A DNA stretch of 64,000 nt from AC-43 sp963728855 (GCA_963728855.1 CAVSLN010000012.1:310001-374000), one strand, 5' to 3'. Numbered from the stretch's first letter, positions 21,901-30,138 are shown. Notes: generated from the letters alone by a model not told the origin. Program-made: numbers and translations.

Positions 21901-22969
21901 GGGGGTCGACCAGGCCGTACCGCCTGGCCGCCAGCGGAGCGCGATGGCATCCGGGTACCGGCGCCTTGAGCGGGGCGGCTTGCCCGAGGACCAGGCGGAG
22001 CTGCTGGTCCAGCTGACCGGACGGACCGCGATCGTGCCGGCGCTGGACAAGACGCTGGGCGGCGCGCCGGACGTCGAGGCCGCGTGGCGTCTTTGTCTGG
22101 ACGAGGGCCGGCCTGTCCTCGTCAGCTTCTTTGAGCCACCTCAAGGCGCGCAGCTGCCGTACCGCCTGCACGGTGGCCACGCCTACGAGGTCGTGGCCAT
22201 CGACGCGGGCGGCTTTGTCCACCTGCGCAACCCATGGGGCCACGACCACCCGACGCCGGTGCCGGTGGACAAGCTGTTGGCCGTACCGCAGATCCTGGAC
22301 CGGTACGCCACCCTGGAGCCGGGCTCGGCCGCGCCACACGGCGGCCGGGGCCCGGAAGCCGGCTCGACGGACACTCCCCGCACGATCGACCCGCTCGAGT
22401 CACATGGGGGACCCTCCGGCGCCGGCTGGGTTGAGCCCCCGGATCACGTCACGGCGAGGGCGTACGAGCTGATTCGGGCAGCCGATGCCGACGTTCACCT
22501 GGTGGCCGCCAACAGCGGTGTTAGTCCTGACGTTATCGACCAGGTAAAGCGGCATCTCTTCCTGACGAAGCACCACGTTGAGTTCGGTCCGAACGACGTA
22601 CGATGGACCAATTTCATTCCTCAACACTATGTTGCCGACTTGTGGATGAAGGCGTGGAACGGTTCGCTCAGCGGGGAAGAGTCAATCATGTTCCATCGAC
22701 TGATGGCCCATGAGTATGTGGAGAGCCGACTAATGGAGGCAGGCATGCCGTACCGGTCCTCGGATCCGGCGGCATGGCAGGGCGACGAGAGCTGGCCGTC
22801 AGCCGAACATCACGGAGCGCATGACCTGGCGCCCCTCGTATATCATAAACACTCGCCCTTCGCTCACTGGGCGGCGAGATTTGGACTCGAGCCGCCGGCG
22901 ATACCCTTCGCCGCTGATCTGTCGAATCTCGACGAGGTTGTGTCGGCCGTGCTAGGAACCTTACGATGA
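18980..22969 (+). CDS. toxin continuation: kinase-like, calpain-like, tip domain
   Basis: Coding sequence resumes one base after the giant frame stops (CGT TGA C): dropping one T at 18979 joins the two. No start codon lies near the junction. The first in-frame ATG is 19211, already inside ordered sequence, so independent initiation is unlikely. Domains: phosphotransferase (APH-like) with HGDPHPGN at 20108 and a following VIDLES; calpain-like cysteine peptidase with GNLGDC (Cys codon 21626), HAYEV (His codon 22178) and NPW (Asn codon 22229), a complete Cys/His/Asn triad; C-terminal tip (22400-22969) with AHEYVES (His codon 22709) and later HHGAH, a possible metalloenzyme of unknown type. The tip has visibly lower GC. 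Its stop overlaps the next ATG. Confidence 0.65.
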   Translation, partial: DAGPSPIEPGPLDTGVPGTVARLLTAFRLLDVPAVEPEGFLHALVGWAVPAGEHSLADVLHGARLAGPEFSGERLRGMLDRLVEEALVEGAPAEAAPEPASDLLRHVGAVRTDTGLLDDAALGRFLDRLPTVPGLDGHPVAHSLADLLRHDGPPAGPGGAQRAAVLAFAADVLGREPHQLSLESIGGPGGAKGASGAPVFWVRDAAGGRVAVVKVFPDVHEFGREVAALDRLHAERFDRLAVPEVRGLGVAGPADARTGVLVSAVARGRPLDDLLAAVRDASPGQLDHAVAEARRAFRDTGAALAEMHNRPAGSGGPVADWFTERTATARIVDAISLWAADERFQRLQGFDGQRVIGRFTELLAEVRSEPGFSALVHGDPHPGNFFHDPVTGRVTVIDLESMYGSMDADGRPVGVAALDTGVFEQVLSAFAHNFDVSPLLPELRAEFLAGYLELGGQPLPEHALALYRAGGLALALDGSRKMLFGEVRPDTVPRVDLAQRAREQLAELHDILNLPRPFAEPWTDPAGGVPPEAAGRAPRASTTAAALRSIEEVLNPEGPGVRPAPDPKTGSIYAALNPDHGGTDRAAVPHGLPPHPGVEAPRADTVAPSVPLDRIPPPYTDGAPPHGTTPMLDSYRGEDRINLVAAALSPDLPPDHPLLTSRPSTWYMDALEREQYRLVVVDGRLYTTGGLLFDTRAADSLSFPEAHQAMFVVDEHGNLYAAKAHRPGMKHSSFLGGEPVAAAGMIEVHDGQIQLINGKSGHYRPAPRFVQQFVGLLRGSGADLSEARVQDSFGGPEVRVEPAEGHTGHDGAGADQAAGLPSAPEPLPPPDAVVDHPDLPVAKRFTGPIGYERAFDLSTGQAPPLFDGAPTRDQVRQGNLGDCYAVAVIGAVAGHHPDAIVSAVRESPDGTLRVRLHEALRSAGGSRVEPTGRVVELDVTQEVPAYTRTPHVSLFMDQSENGTAWAGVVEKAIAGVDQAVPPGRQRSAMASGYRRLERGGLPEDQAELLVQLTGRTAIVPALDKTLGGAPDVEAAWRLCLDEGRPVLVSFFEPPQGAQLPYRLHGGHAYEVVAIDAGGFVHLRNPWGHDHPTPVPVDKLLAVPQILDRYATLEPGSAAPHGGRGPEAGSTDTPRTIDPLESHGGPSGAGWVEPPDHVTARAYELIRAADADVHLVAANSGVSPDVIDQVKRHLFLTKHHVEFGPNDVRWTNFIPQHYVADLWMKAWNGSLSGEESIMFHRLMAHEYVESRLMEAGMPYRSSDPAAWQGDESWPSAEHHGAHDLAPLVYHKHSPFAHWAARFGLEPPAIPFAADLSNLDEVVSAVLGTLR

Positions 22970-23499
22970 CGACAATCAACCCTACTGAGGCGATGGCGGA
23001 GCGGCTGCTCGCGATTGACTGGACCGGCGGCTTCGACCGGACCTACTCACGCGTGCTTCTGCTCAAGGAGTACCTTCGCCGGTCCGCGTGGTGGGCGGAA
23101 GCCCTCGACTGCACTGCCCGGTGGCCGTTCTTTGATGTGGCTGGTCACATCGACCCGTCGGTACGCGCTGATCCAGTGCTGGTCGAACGGGTGGAGGAGC
23201 AGCTACGTGGTCAGACGGGCTGGCCGCCGGTCAAAGAGACATGTATCTGGGCGTTGCACTGGGCGGCGCTGCGGTGGGTCCCCGGGCTGCCCGTGCCGGA
23301 CCTGCCCGACCCGTTCGAGCCGCTGCTCCGCATGTACGAGCGCGGTGGCGGCTTCACTACCGAGCATGATTTCATCCAGGTCGATGTCGTCGGCGTCCCG
23401 GTGCGGGCCTGGCATGAGCGCCGTACCACCGAACAGATCGCCCCGCTCGACGATGAGCAGCTTGACGCCCTGGACGCCAACTGGTCTCGGAGTCGCTAG
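22966..23499 (+). CDS. immunity candidate coupled to the toxin tip
   Basis: This 177-aa protein starts in an ATGA overlap with the upstream toxin stop, the classic toxin-immunity arrangement. It is acidic and Trp-rich with repeated hydrophobic helices (ERLLAIDWTGGFDRTYS, CIWALHWAALRWVPGLP) and no membrane segment or signal peptide. I do not recognise the family. The coupling strongly suggests it protects the producer from the adjacent tip domain. Overlap and composition both point to co-transfer with that tip. Confidence 0.7.
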   Translation: MTTINPTEAMAERLLAIDWTGGFDRTYSRVLLLKEYLRRSAWWAEALDCTARWPFFDVAGHIDPSVRADPVLVERVEEQLRGQTGWPPVKETCIWALHWAALRWVPGLPVPDLPDPFEPLLRMYERGGGFTTEHDFIQVDVVGVPVRAWHERRTTEQIAPLDDEQLDALDANWSRSR

Positions 23500-23545
23500 C
23501 GCCGGCTCCTGGGCGGCGGGCCAGAACGCAAATCGGATCTGATAA

Positions 23546-23867
23546 GTGACGCGTCCCTTCAGGAGCAACATACTGCTCCGAGGCCGACCACCTGACCTCA
23601 CCGACCAAGATGCTGAAGACCTACTGAGGGCAGGAGTGGTGATGGCGGAAAACTGGGTTGAGCTTGCCATTGGTTACGACCGGACAGAGGTGAAGAGTGC
23701 CGCGGAACGGCGCCTGTCGGAAGCTCGGTATCAAGGTGTCCGAGCTGTCAGACGAGGAGCTTAGGATGGACATCGGGCTCATGGTTGACGGAAGTGGATA
23801 CGTCCGGGTCTCTGTCTTGAAAGCGGTCATCGAGACGGTTGGTCATGGAGGCGTCGGGACGACGTGA
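23546..23867 (+). pseudogene. frameshifted immunity-like gene
   Basis: The 427-nt interval 23500-23925 holds this broken gene. One frame runs from GTG 23546 (or ATG 23642) through AENWVELAIGYDRTEVKSAA to about 23714. The next frame, from 23715 to TGA 23867, continues with acidic, well-balanced sequence (KLGIKVSELSDEELRMDIG, VSVLKAVIETVGHGG). One extra base near 23714 accounts for the break. Joined, the product is about 106 aa. The family is unknown; the location suggests a decaying orphan immunity gene. The rest of the interval shows nothing else. Confidence 0.5.
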
Positions 23868-23925
23868 TCCTCTGCGCTCTGTCGCCGTGGTTCCATCAGA
23901 TGCGTAGCGCGTACGGAGGTATGGG

Positions 23926-24276
23926 ATGTCGAAAGCTGAACATATCTACCTGCGAACCGGGCGCTCGTCGGCAGAGGCGGGGAGGGTCTCGCACGCCTGG
24001 TACGAGGCGTACGCAGCGGCGTACGCAGCGCTTCCCGACGCCGCCCACGTCCGCTGCCCGAACCGCGGGTACGACGCCCTGCGACTGGTGTTTACCGGCC
24101 TACCCGAGGGCCGCGTGGGCTTTGCGTCATTCTGGTGCGACCATTGCCGCTACGGCCTTCATCTTTCGCGGGTAGCGGTTCCCGGCGGTGTCGACATCGT
24201 CCCACTCGACCTGCCGACGGAAGCGCACGACCGCCTGGTACCCGACTACGTACTCGTAGGCGGAGGGCATGGATAG
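23926..24276 (+). CDS. hypothetical cysteine-containing small protein
   Basis: The protein is 116 aa, with GGAGGT at 23915-23920 before ATG 23926. It contains RCPNRGY and, about 40 residues later, WCDHCRYG. These three cysteines and nearby histidine could form a small metal site. No signal peptide or membrane segment is seen. It lies in the immunity-like tail of the toxin island and overlaps the longer version of the next gene. An immunity role is possible but rests only on context. Confidence 0.6.
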   Translation: MSKAEHIYLRTGRSSAEAGRVSHAWYEAYAAAYAALPDAAHVRCPNRGYDALRLVFTGLPEGRVGFASFWCDHCRYGLHLSRVAVPGGVDIVPLDLPTEAHDRLVPDYVLVGGGHG

Positions 24277-24343
24277 TACGGAGTTTTGTCGTTGGGACAG
24301 CCTGCTGACCATGGCCGAACAGAGAGCAGAGGAGGGGGAGAAG

Positions 24344-24727
24344 ATGACTCCGTCGACGTCCCTGTTCGCACCTGACCCGGACTATCGGGGCCGCGACGAT
24401 GCATCACTCATCGCGTTGGTGCCGGATACGACGCGGTCTGTGGTCACGCGAGGCAGGGCGCTGCTCGAGGTCGGCAGGCGAGCGCATGACAGGCCAGATC
24501 TTCGAGAACTGCTCCTCGGGTGGATGAACGCGCCTGACCTGCTGGCCACACGATGGGTTGGAATGGTCACGCTGGCCTGGATCGCGGCCTGCTGCCTGGG
24601 ATACTCCCTTCCTCAAGGTCCGGAGAGAGCGAGGCTCGCTGCCGCGCTGGACGCATGGCCGCGTACCGAACGGGACTGTCTGTTGAGCTGGGCAAGGTTT
24701 GAGAGCTGGTTCGAGGGTGTGTCGTGA
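24344..24727 (+). CDS. hypothetical protein, possible immunity
   Basis: I chose ATG 24344 because a run GGAGGGGGAG at 24331-24340 precedes it. An in-frame ATG at 24269 would add 25 residues and overlap the previous gene by 8 nt. The 127-aa product is helical (SLIALVPDTTRSVVTRG, DLRELLLGWMNAPDLLATR) with a hydrophobic stretch (MVTLAWIAACCLGYS) that might be a buried helix. I do not recognise it. Its stop overlaps the following GTG, so the two are coupled. Confidence 0.55.
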   Translation: MTPSTSLFAPDPDYRGRDDASLIALVPDTTRSVVTRGRALLEVGRRAHDRPDLRELLLGWMNAPDLLATRWVGMVTLAWIAACCLGYSLPQGPERARLAAALDAWPRTERDCLLSWARFESWFEGVS

Positions 24728-25173
24728 GCGGCGTCGAGCTGGTTCGACTCATGTCGATCTCCGCGTTGAGCGCGACAGTCTTCGACGTGAAGGAGGCGTT
24801 GCGACCGCTGGGCTTCTTCCGGGAGTTGAAGCACGGGGACCCCGACGGCCCGTGGTTCCACGAGATGCGCGACGGGTACGGGGACGGCAACAGGTCCGCC
24901 CCAGTCAGGTACCTCACCAACGGCGCGTTGCTGGCCGCTTCCGGCACGCCCGCGTGCGACGAGTTCGACCCGTCCCACCCGCTGATCGGTCCTCTGTACG
25001 TCCTGACCGACGGCACCTGGATCTGGCCCAGCGACCTGCCGTACTACGTTGACCGGTACGGCGTTGCGCTGCCCGAGGAGTTTCTCGTCCACGCCGGCCG
25101 GCAGCAGTGGACGCCGCCGCAGTTGAGCCACGAGGACCTGGTTCGCATCACGGAGGAGTACCTGTCCGGCTGA
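24724..25173 (+). CDS. immunity-like protein with TDGxWxW module
   Basis: The protein is 149 aa, starting at GTG in a GTGA overlap with the preceding gene. The C-terminal 65 residues (YVLTDGTWIWPSDLPYYVD, then LPEEFLVH, then a terminal helix) are the same module as the N-terminus of the gene at 9 and the C-terminus of the gene at 30135. The N-terminal 80 residues are unique. The module's recurrence with different partners suggests a shared structural or binding role among immunity proteins. Function is otherwise unknown. Confidence 0.65.
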   Translation: MSGVELVRLMSISALSATVFDVKEALRPLGFFRELKHGDPDGPWFHEMRDGYGDGNRSAPVRYLTNGALLAASGTPACDEFDPSHPLIGPLYVLTDGTWIWPSDLPYYVDRYGVALPEEFLVHAGRQQWTPPQLSHEDLVRITEEYLSG

Positions 25174-25279
25174 CCGAGTCGAGCGGCGCCCCTTCGCTCC
25201 GGGCGGCCGGCGATGACCGGAAAGTCGTAGGCTGAGCGGCGACAACCGGGAGGGCGGCGGCAACGGGAGGGCATGGACG

Positions 25280-26191
25280 GTGACGGAGCTTGTCGGGCTG
25301 GCCCACGGAGTGGTGTCCCGCGTCGGTTCGGCCCGGGTCGGCGTGCACTTCCTCAGCAACCCCGACCTGGACGGGCAGCCCGTACGCGTGGAGCTGGCGG
25401 TCGCGCAGCACGGGGGCGGCGAGTTCGGCGTCACTCTGCGGCTCGGCGAGCGGTTCTCGATCGGTGCCGAGTCGTGGGTGTTCGAGCGGGTCGAGAACCT
25501 GGGCACGTACGACTACATCGTGTGGCTGGCGCCCGTACCGGCACCGGAGCGGCCCGCGGTCGGGGACTCCGGTCGTAGCTGGGCGGAGCGGGTCGCGGAC
25601 ATCCTGGAGTTCGTCCGGTTCGAGCCGCGCCTCGATGACGCGGTGGTGAACAAGGTCGCCGAGGCGATCGTACGCACCCGGATGCTGCACGAGCCGCCCG
25701 CGCGGATGGCGGAGGCGATCGCGACCGGCCTGGCGGGCGATACCCCGCTGACCGCGCTGGCTCCGGTCGGCTTCGACGAGTCCGAGCTGCGGGACTTCCT
25801 GCGCCGGCTGGCGGCCCGGCTGGATGAGTTGGGGCCGTGGCCGGTGTGGCTCTTCGAGCAGGTGGACGCGTCGGTGTGGGGCTCGGCTCCGGTACGGCCG
25901 CTGGCGTACCTCGACCTGTCCCCGGTGCGCCTGGCGAACCTGCTCGGCGTGCTGTTCGAGCGGGTGGTCGAAGACGGGACGACCATGGAGATCGCGGTGC
26001 TGCGGCTGGCCGCCGGACCGCTCGTGGCCCTGGCCCGGGAGGTCGGCGGCCGCTCGACCGGAACACTGCTGCTGCAGCAGGGCGACGAGGCTGCCGAGCC
26101 GGCGGTGGCGGAGGTGTTGCGGGCCGGCGGGATCGGTGCCGACAGCGTCAGGTGGGTCGGCGACGCCGTACCCCCGGGGCAGCGGCCGTGA
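25280..26191 (+). CDS. hypothetical protein, ESX/toxin-locus associated
   Basis: The protein is 303 aa from GTG 25280, preceded by a GGGAGGG run. A -10-like TAGGCT lies at 25228-25233. The N-terminal 90 residues are beta-rich (VRVELAVAQHGGGEFGVTL), the middle is helical, and the last 100 residues alternate strands and helices. No motif, signal peptide or membrane span is visible. Its stop overlaps the next GTG, placing it at the head of an operon with the propeller protein. I do not recognise the family. Confidence 0.6.
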   Translation: MTELVGLAHGVVSRVGSARVGVHFLSNPDLDGQPVRVELAVAQHGGGEFGVTLRLGERFSIGAESWVFERVENLGTYDYIVWLAPVPAPERPAVGDSGRSWAERVADILEFVRFEPRLDDAVVNKVAEAIVRTRMLHEPPARMAEAIATGLAGDTPLTALAPVGFDESELRDFLRRLAARLDELGPWPVWLFEQVDASVWGSAPVRPLAYLDLSPVRLANLLGVLFERVVEDGTTMEIAVLRLAAGPLVALAREVGGRSTGTLLLQQGDEAAEPAVAEVLRAGGIGADSVRWVGDAVPPGQRP

Positions 26192-27348
26192 CCGGCCCCG
26201 GACCTGGCGTCCGCGTCGCGGCGGGCGAGCGGGTGAGCTGGTCGATGCCGCTTCCCGAGGCGGACGACGGGCATCTGGTGGTGGGCGCCGACGGGCGGGT
26301 GGTCGTGTCGACCCGGCGGTTCCTGGCCGTGGTGCGCGCGCCGGGCGTGGTCGACTGGTGGACCGAGACGGCCGTCGGACTGCTCGGCGAGCCGGTGCCG
26401 CTGGCCGACGGTGCAGTCACGAGGTACGAGGACGGGCAGCTGGTCACCCGGGACGGCACGACCGGAACGCCGGTCGCCGCGGTCACCGTGGCCGGACCGC
26501 CCTCGGTCGCGGCGCTCGGCAGCGACCTGGTGTGCGGAGTCCGGTCGGCGTCGGGGCCGCAGCTGCGCCGAATGGGTACGGACGGCGCGGTGCGCTGGTC
26601 CGCGCCGCTGGTCGACGAGCTGTTCGCCGCGCCGGTCGTACTCGGGGACCTGGTGGTGGTGGTCGACGGGCCGCTGCTGCGCGGGTACGACCATGCCGGC
26701 GCGCCGCGGTGGATCGCCGGCGCGCAGGGCTTCGGTACCCCGGACGCCGGGCCGGCCACGGTCGCCGACGGGATGGTGCGGGGCGGCCCGGTACCGCTGC
26801 CGGACGGCCGGCTCGTCGCCGAGGTCGCCGAGCGGTACGGCTACGGCCTCGTCCTGTTCGACCCGGCCGCCCGTACGGTCGCCCCGATCCGGCCGCCGAT
26901 CGCGGTCCGCCCGCCGTTGGCCGCTGTCCCGCTGCCCGACCGAGGTCCGGCGATCGCCGCGCTCGGGCCGGACGAGGAGGTCGACCGGGGCAGCTGGCGC
27001 TGGATCGTGGCGCTGGTCGACCCGTCCGGTGAGGTGCTCTGGGCGTACCGCCTCGGTGCCGAACCGGCCGCCCTGGTCGCCGCGGGCCCGGGCCGGGTGG
27101 TGGCGGTGTGCGGCCCGCCGCTGGGCCGCTGGGAGAAGTACCACGCCTGGTCGGACCTGTCCGCCGAGTGCTTCGTCCGGTGCCTGGACGGGTCGGGCAG
27201 TCCACAGTGGACCTGGTACCCGCCGGTCCCGCTGTCGTACCGGCCGGCCGCCGCCGACGGGACCGTCTACGTGGCCGGGCCGGGCCGGCTCTGGGCGCTG
27301 GACACGGGTGGCCTTGCGGCGCCCACTAGGCTGGTGGACCGTGGCTGA
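26188..27348 (+). CDS. PQQ-like beta-propeller protein
   Basis: The protein is 386 aa, starting at GTG in a GTGA overlap. Repeated strands of the form DGRVVVSTRRFLAVV, GDLVVVVDGPLLRGYD and DGTVYVAGPGRLWALD, ending in LDxxG or similar, indicate a WD40/PQQ-type propeller. No signal peptide is visible, so it is likely cytoplasmic. In toxin or secretion loci such proteins are probably scaffolds or binding proteins. No enzyme motif is present. Its stop lies inside the next gene, which begins at GTG 27341. Confidence 0.65.
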   Translation: MTGPGPGVRVAAGERVSWSMPLPEADDGHLVVGADGRVVVSTRRFLAVVRAPGVVDWWTETAVGLLGEPVPLADGAVTRYEDGQLVTRDGTTGTPVAAVTVAGPPSVAALGSDLVCGVRSASGPQLRRMGTDGAVRWSAPLVDELFAAPVVLGDLVVVVDGPLLRGYDHAGAPRWIAGAQGFGTPDAGPATVADGMVRGGPVPLPDGRLVAEVAERYGYGLVLFDPAARTVAPIRPPIAVRPPLAAVPLPDRGPAIAALGPDEEVDRGSWRWIVALVDPSGEVLWAYRLGAEPAALVAAGPGRVVAVCGPPLGRWEKYHAWSDLSAECFVRCLDGSGSPQWTWYPPVPLSYRPAAADGTVYVAGPGRLWALDTGGLAAPTRLVDRG

Positions 27349-27724
27349 GGATCGACGGGGATGGTTCGCTCGCTGGCGCGGTGCCCGGCGGGAACGGCGG
27401 TACCTGCGGATCAGGGAACGGGAGCTGGTCGCCCAGCGGTTGGAGGATGAGGGACGGTTCGCCGAGCTCGCGGAGACCCTCGGTGAGATCCGGCGGGACT
27501 ACGCCAAACAGACGCGGATCGAAGGACATACCCGGGATGCGCTCAACACCTGGATCTGGCGCTGCGACGCGCTCCTGCGGGCCGGCCTCGTCGACCAGGC
27601 GAAGCTGGAGATGACCGTACTGGGCAACCTGATCGTCGAGTACGAGGGCCCGAACGGGGAGCTGGCCGGCAAGCTGCGGGAGACCGTCGCGGCACATGGC
27701 GGGACCGGCGAGACCGGCGGGTGA
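27341..27724 (+). CDS. small helical protein
   Basis: The protein is 127 aa and starts at GTG 27341, 8 nt upstream of the end of the propeller gene. A -10-like TAGGCT is at 27327-27332. It opens with a very basic stretch (RRGWFARWRGARRERRYLR) and continues as charged amphipathic helices resembling a TPR-like pair (DALLRAGLVDQAKLEMTVL). The basic N-terminus may bind nucleic acid or membrane. The family is not recognised. Confidence 0.6.
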   Translation: MAEDRRGWFARWRGARRERRYLRIRERELVAQRLEDEGRFAELAETLGEIRRDYAKQTRIEGHTRDALNTWIWRCDALLRAGLVDQAKLEMTVLGNLIVEYEGPNGELAGKLRETVAAHGGTGETGG

Positions 27725-27728
27725 GGTC

Positions 27729-28994
27729 ATGCCGCGCGCCCGTACGCTCGCCGAGGCGTACGCCTATCTGGAGCTGACGCTGCCGCCGGGCGAGGGCTGG
27801 ATCGACTTCGATCGCTTTACGGCGGTCGAGCGCGACGGCGACGGGTACCTGCTGCGGTTCGCCGGACCGTACGAGGGGCGGTTCCACACGGTGGAGGTCC
27901 CGGTGGCGGGACGGTCCGCACCGGACGAGCCGGACGCGGTCGAGCTGAGCTACGGGCCGGGGCGCTCCGAACTGGTCGACCCGGGTCAGTGGTACCTGAT
28001 CGAGTCGGGCTACGCCGGGATGGCCCGTACCGGCCTGGCGGAGCTGGGCGGCGCTACCCCGGACGACGAGACGTACCGCGCCATCCATCGCGCCTGGGAC
28101 AGCGCCCGGGCGGCGGTACGGGAGATCGAGAAGTTCGTACCGGACGGCGCGGACTCGGTTCCCCCCGGCGCCTGCTGGACCGAGCAGGGCCGGTGGCTGT
28201 GTGAGCACCGGGCGGGCGCCTTCCGGCTGGCCCGGCTCTCCGGCGCGGCGGAGAGCTACCGGCGCCAGCGCGACGAGCTCGCGGCCCGGTACGCGAGCGC
28301 GGTCCCGGACGGCCCGGGCGCCGCAGAGCCTGAGCTGACGCCCGCGCTGCCGGCGGAGGCGCCGGTGGAGGCGCCGGCGACCGACCCGCCGGCCGCGCGT
28401 ACCCTCGGCGAGGCGTACGTCTTCATGGACCTGAACCCGTGCGAGTGCGGGTCGGCACAGTTCCGTCGCGGTGCGCTGGACGTGCTGGCCGGCGATGACG
28501 TACGCGGGCTGCTGGTGCGCTACGCCGGACCGTGCGACGGGTGCGGCCGTCCCCGCGACTTCCGCTTCCAACTGCCGGGCCGCCCGGAGCTTGCGCCCGA
28601 GTCGCCGTACCTGTTGAGCCACCCGTCGGACGGCCCATCGGTCCTGCTCGATCCGGGTGACTGGCTCGCCGCGGCCCTCGCGTACGGCGCCTGTGCCGAC
28701 GCGCTCGAACCGGCCGGCGTACCGGCGGAGGACATCGTCAAGCTGCTCACCGTCGCGGCCGGCGCGGTGGACGAGGTGCTGCGGTTCCTCCCGCCCGGCG
28801 CGGACGCGGTACCCCCGGGCGGGTTCTGGACGGACACCGGACGCGAGGCGTACCAACGGGATCCGGCGCTGTTCCGGCGCGACCGGCTGGTCCGCGAGCG
28901 CGCCGAGCGCTGGGCGCGGCTCGGCGGGTTCCGCGCGGCGAGGTCCGGTACGGGCGGTGGTGCCGCCCCGCCGGCCGCTATGGTCGGGCCATGA
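27729..28994 (+). CDS. duplicated zinc-ribbon-like protein
   Basis: The protein is 421 aa, from ATG 27729. Two homologous halves are joined by an Ala/Pro/Glu linker (about residues 195-225). The second half has an intact metal site: CECG and about 30 residues later CDGCGR, after the signature EAYVFMDLNPC. The first half keeps the fold (EAYAYLELTLPPGEG, VDPGQWYL, VPDGADSVPPG) but has lost all four cysteines. Single-domain relatives are the next gene and the one at 46086. No signal peptide is seen. Function is unknown; association with ESX and toxin genes suggests an accessory role. Confidence 0.65.
   Translation: MPRARTLAEAYAYLELTLPPGEGWIDFDRFTAVERDGDGYLLRFAGPYEGRFHTVEVPVAGRSAPDEPDAVELSYGPGRSELVDPGQWYLIESGYAGMARTGLAELGGATPDDETYRAIHRAWDSARAAVREIEKFVPDGADSVPPGACWTEQGRWLCEHRAGAFRLARLSGAAESYRRQRDELAARYASAVPDGPGAAEPELTPALPAEAPVEAPATDPPAARTLGEAYVFMDLNPCECGSAQFRRGALDVLAGDDVRGLLVRYAGPCDGCGRPRDFRFQLPGRPELAPESPYLLSHPSDGPSVLLDPGDWLAAALAYGACADALEPAGVPAEDIVKLLTVAAGAVDEVLRFLPPGADAVPPGGFWTDTGREAYQRDPALFRRDRLVRERAERWARLGGFRAARSGTGGGAAPPAAMVGP
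28979..28984 (+). promoter_or_regulatory. -10-like TATGGT, leaderless start
   Basis: TATGGT lies in the 3' end of the upstream gene, six bases before ATG 28991. It could give a leaderless transcript for the downstream gene in addition to operon read-through. No -35 is recognisable. Confidence 0.4.
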
Positions 28995-29536
28995 CCGCAC
29001 CGCTCGCCCGTACCAATGAAGAGGCATATCTCTATATGGAGTTACATCCATGTGAGTGCGGTGCGACGGACTTCGACGCGACCAGCTCGGTGGGGCAGGT
29101 GGCGGGCGGCTGGGTGAGCCGGTACGTGGGCCGGTGTACGGAATGCGGCCGCGACCGGGCCTTCGAGTTCCGGCAGCCGGACGAGATCGCGGTGCCGACC
29201 GGTGCCGCGTGGGCCACCGGTACGCGGCCGTCGGAGCTGCTCGACCCGGGGGAGTGGCTCTACGTCGCCGACACGTACGGCAGCACCGGTACCGACCCGG
29301 CGGAGCTGTCCTCGGTGCAGCGGGCACAGGTGCGTACCGACCTGCTGGCCGCGGCGGCGGCGCTGGACGAGGTGCTGAAGTTCGTGCCACCCGCGGCCGA
29401 CGAGGTACCGGCGTCGGCGTTCTGGTCGCCGCGCGGCCGGGCCGTACGCGATGCCGAGCCGGGCCGCTTCCACCGCGTACGCCTGGAAGCCGCCCAGGAG
29501 GTCTACCGCGCGGCGGTGGCCGCCTTCACCGGATAG
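28991..29536 (+). CDS. zinc-ribbon family protein, single domain
   Basis: The protein is 181 aa; its ATG overlaps the upstream stop (ATGA). The family signature EAYLYMELHPCECG and the second knuckle CTECGRDRAFEF give a four-cysteine site. It is followed by LLDPGEWLYVAD and a helical C-terminus with VPPAADEVPASAFW. It is a clear paralogue of the second half of the upstream protein and of the gene at 46086. Probably cytoplasmic. Tandem duplication explains the neighbouring copies. Confidence 0.65.
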   Translation: MTAPLARTNEEAYLYMELHPCECGATDFDATSSVGQVAGGWVSRYVGRCTECGRDRAFEFRQPDEIAVPTGAAWATGTRPSELLDPGEWLYVADTYGSTGTDPAELSSVQRAQVRTDLLAAAAALDEVLKFVPPAADEVPASAFWSPRGRAVRDAEPGRFHRVRLEAAQEVYRAAVAAFTG

Positions 29537-29592
29537 TCCACCGCCTATCTGTCAGGTGCGAACGCTGCCCCGTGTCGCAACCTCGTCCCGGT

Positions 29593-29598
29593 TAGGAT
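29593..29598 (+). promoter_or_regulatory. -10-like TAGGAT, leaderless start
   Basis: TAGGAT ends six bases before ATG 29605 and no Shine-Dalgarno is present, which fits leaderless transcription. It also marks the start of a new two-gene unit. Confidence 0.5.
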
Positions 29599-29604
29599 CG
29601 GCCG

Positions 29605-30138
29605 ATGGAAACCTGGCGGACGCTGCCACCCGAAGAGCTCGCGGAGCTGGCCCGTGCGCTGGCCGGGCTGCGGTGGTCATGGTCGGTCGGCGAGGTGGGG
29701 CAGATGGTGGCGGGGCTCGGCTGGACGGTGGCGGCCGGCCCGGGTCGCGGTGGGTTGATCGCGCGGACCGGGCTCGCGCCGGGGCAGGGGCTCGCCGAGA
29801 TCGGCTTCGCCTTCGACGGCGACACAGTGACCAAGGTCTCTGTCCCGCTGACCGACGGCACCAACGACCTGAGCGAGCCGGCGACCGGCTACCGTCGGGA
29901 CGCGTTCTTCGCGGCGGCTGGCGTACTCGGCGACGAGCTCGGCGCGCCGGCCGAACGCCGGCCGGGCGCGACTCCGGAGATCCGCTGGGAGGTACCGGGA
30001 GGCGTGGTACGCCTCTGGGACAGCGGAGTGTTCGTCTGGCTGTCGCTGGTGTCGACGGCGTACGCCAAGCGACTGGCCGCCGAGGCGGACCTGGCCGGCG
30101 GGCCGGACGGGGACGAGTCGGACGGGGACGAGTGGTGA
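29605..30138 (+). CDS. DUF6301-like protein
   Basis: This 177-aa protein fits the small actinobacterial family I know as DUF6301: a short helical start (PEELAELARALAGL), WSVGEVGQMVAGLGWT, then a strand-rich core (IGFAFDGDTVTKVSVPLTD) and a VVRLWDSGVFVWLSLV strand near the end. The C-terminus is a repetitive acidic tail (two GDESD-type units). No signal peptide. Function is unknown; the family is often found next to toxin and immunity genes. It is followed by a GTGA-coupled gene. Confidence 0.6.
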   Translation: METWRTLPPEELAELARALAGLRWSWSVGEVGQMVAGLGWTVAAGPGRGGLIARTGLAPGQGLAEIGFAFDGDTVTKVSVPLTDGTNDLSEPATGYRRDAFFAAAGVLGDELGAPAERRPGATPEIRWEVPGGVVRLWDSGVFVWLSLVSTAYAKRLAAEADLAGGPDGDESDGDEW

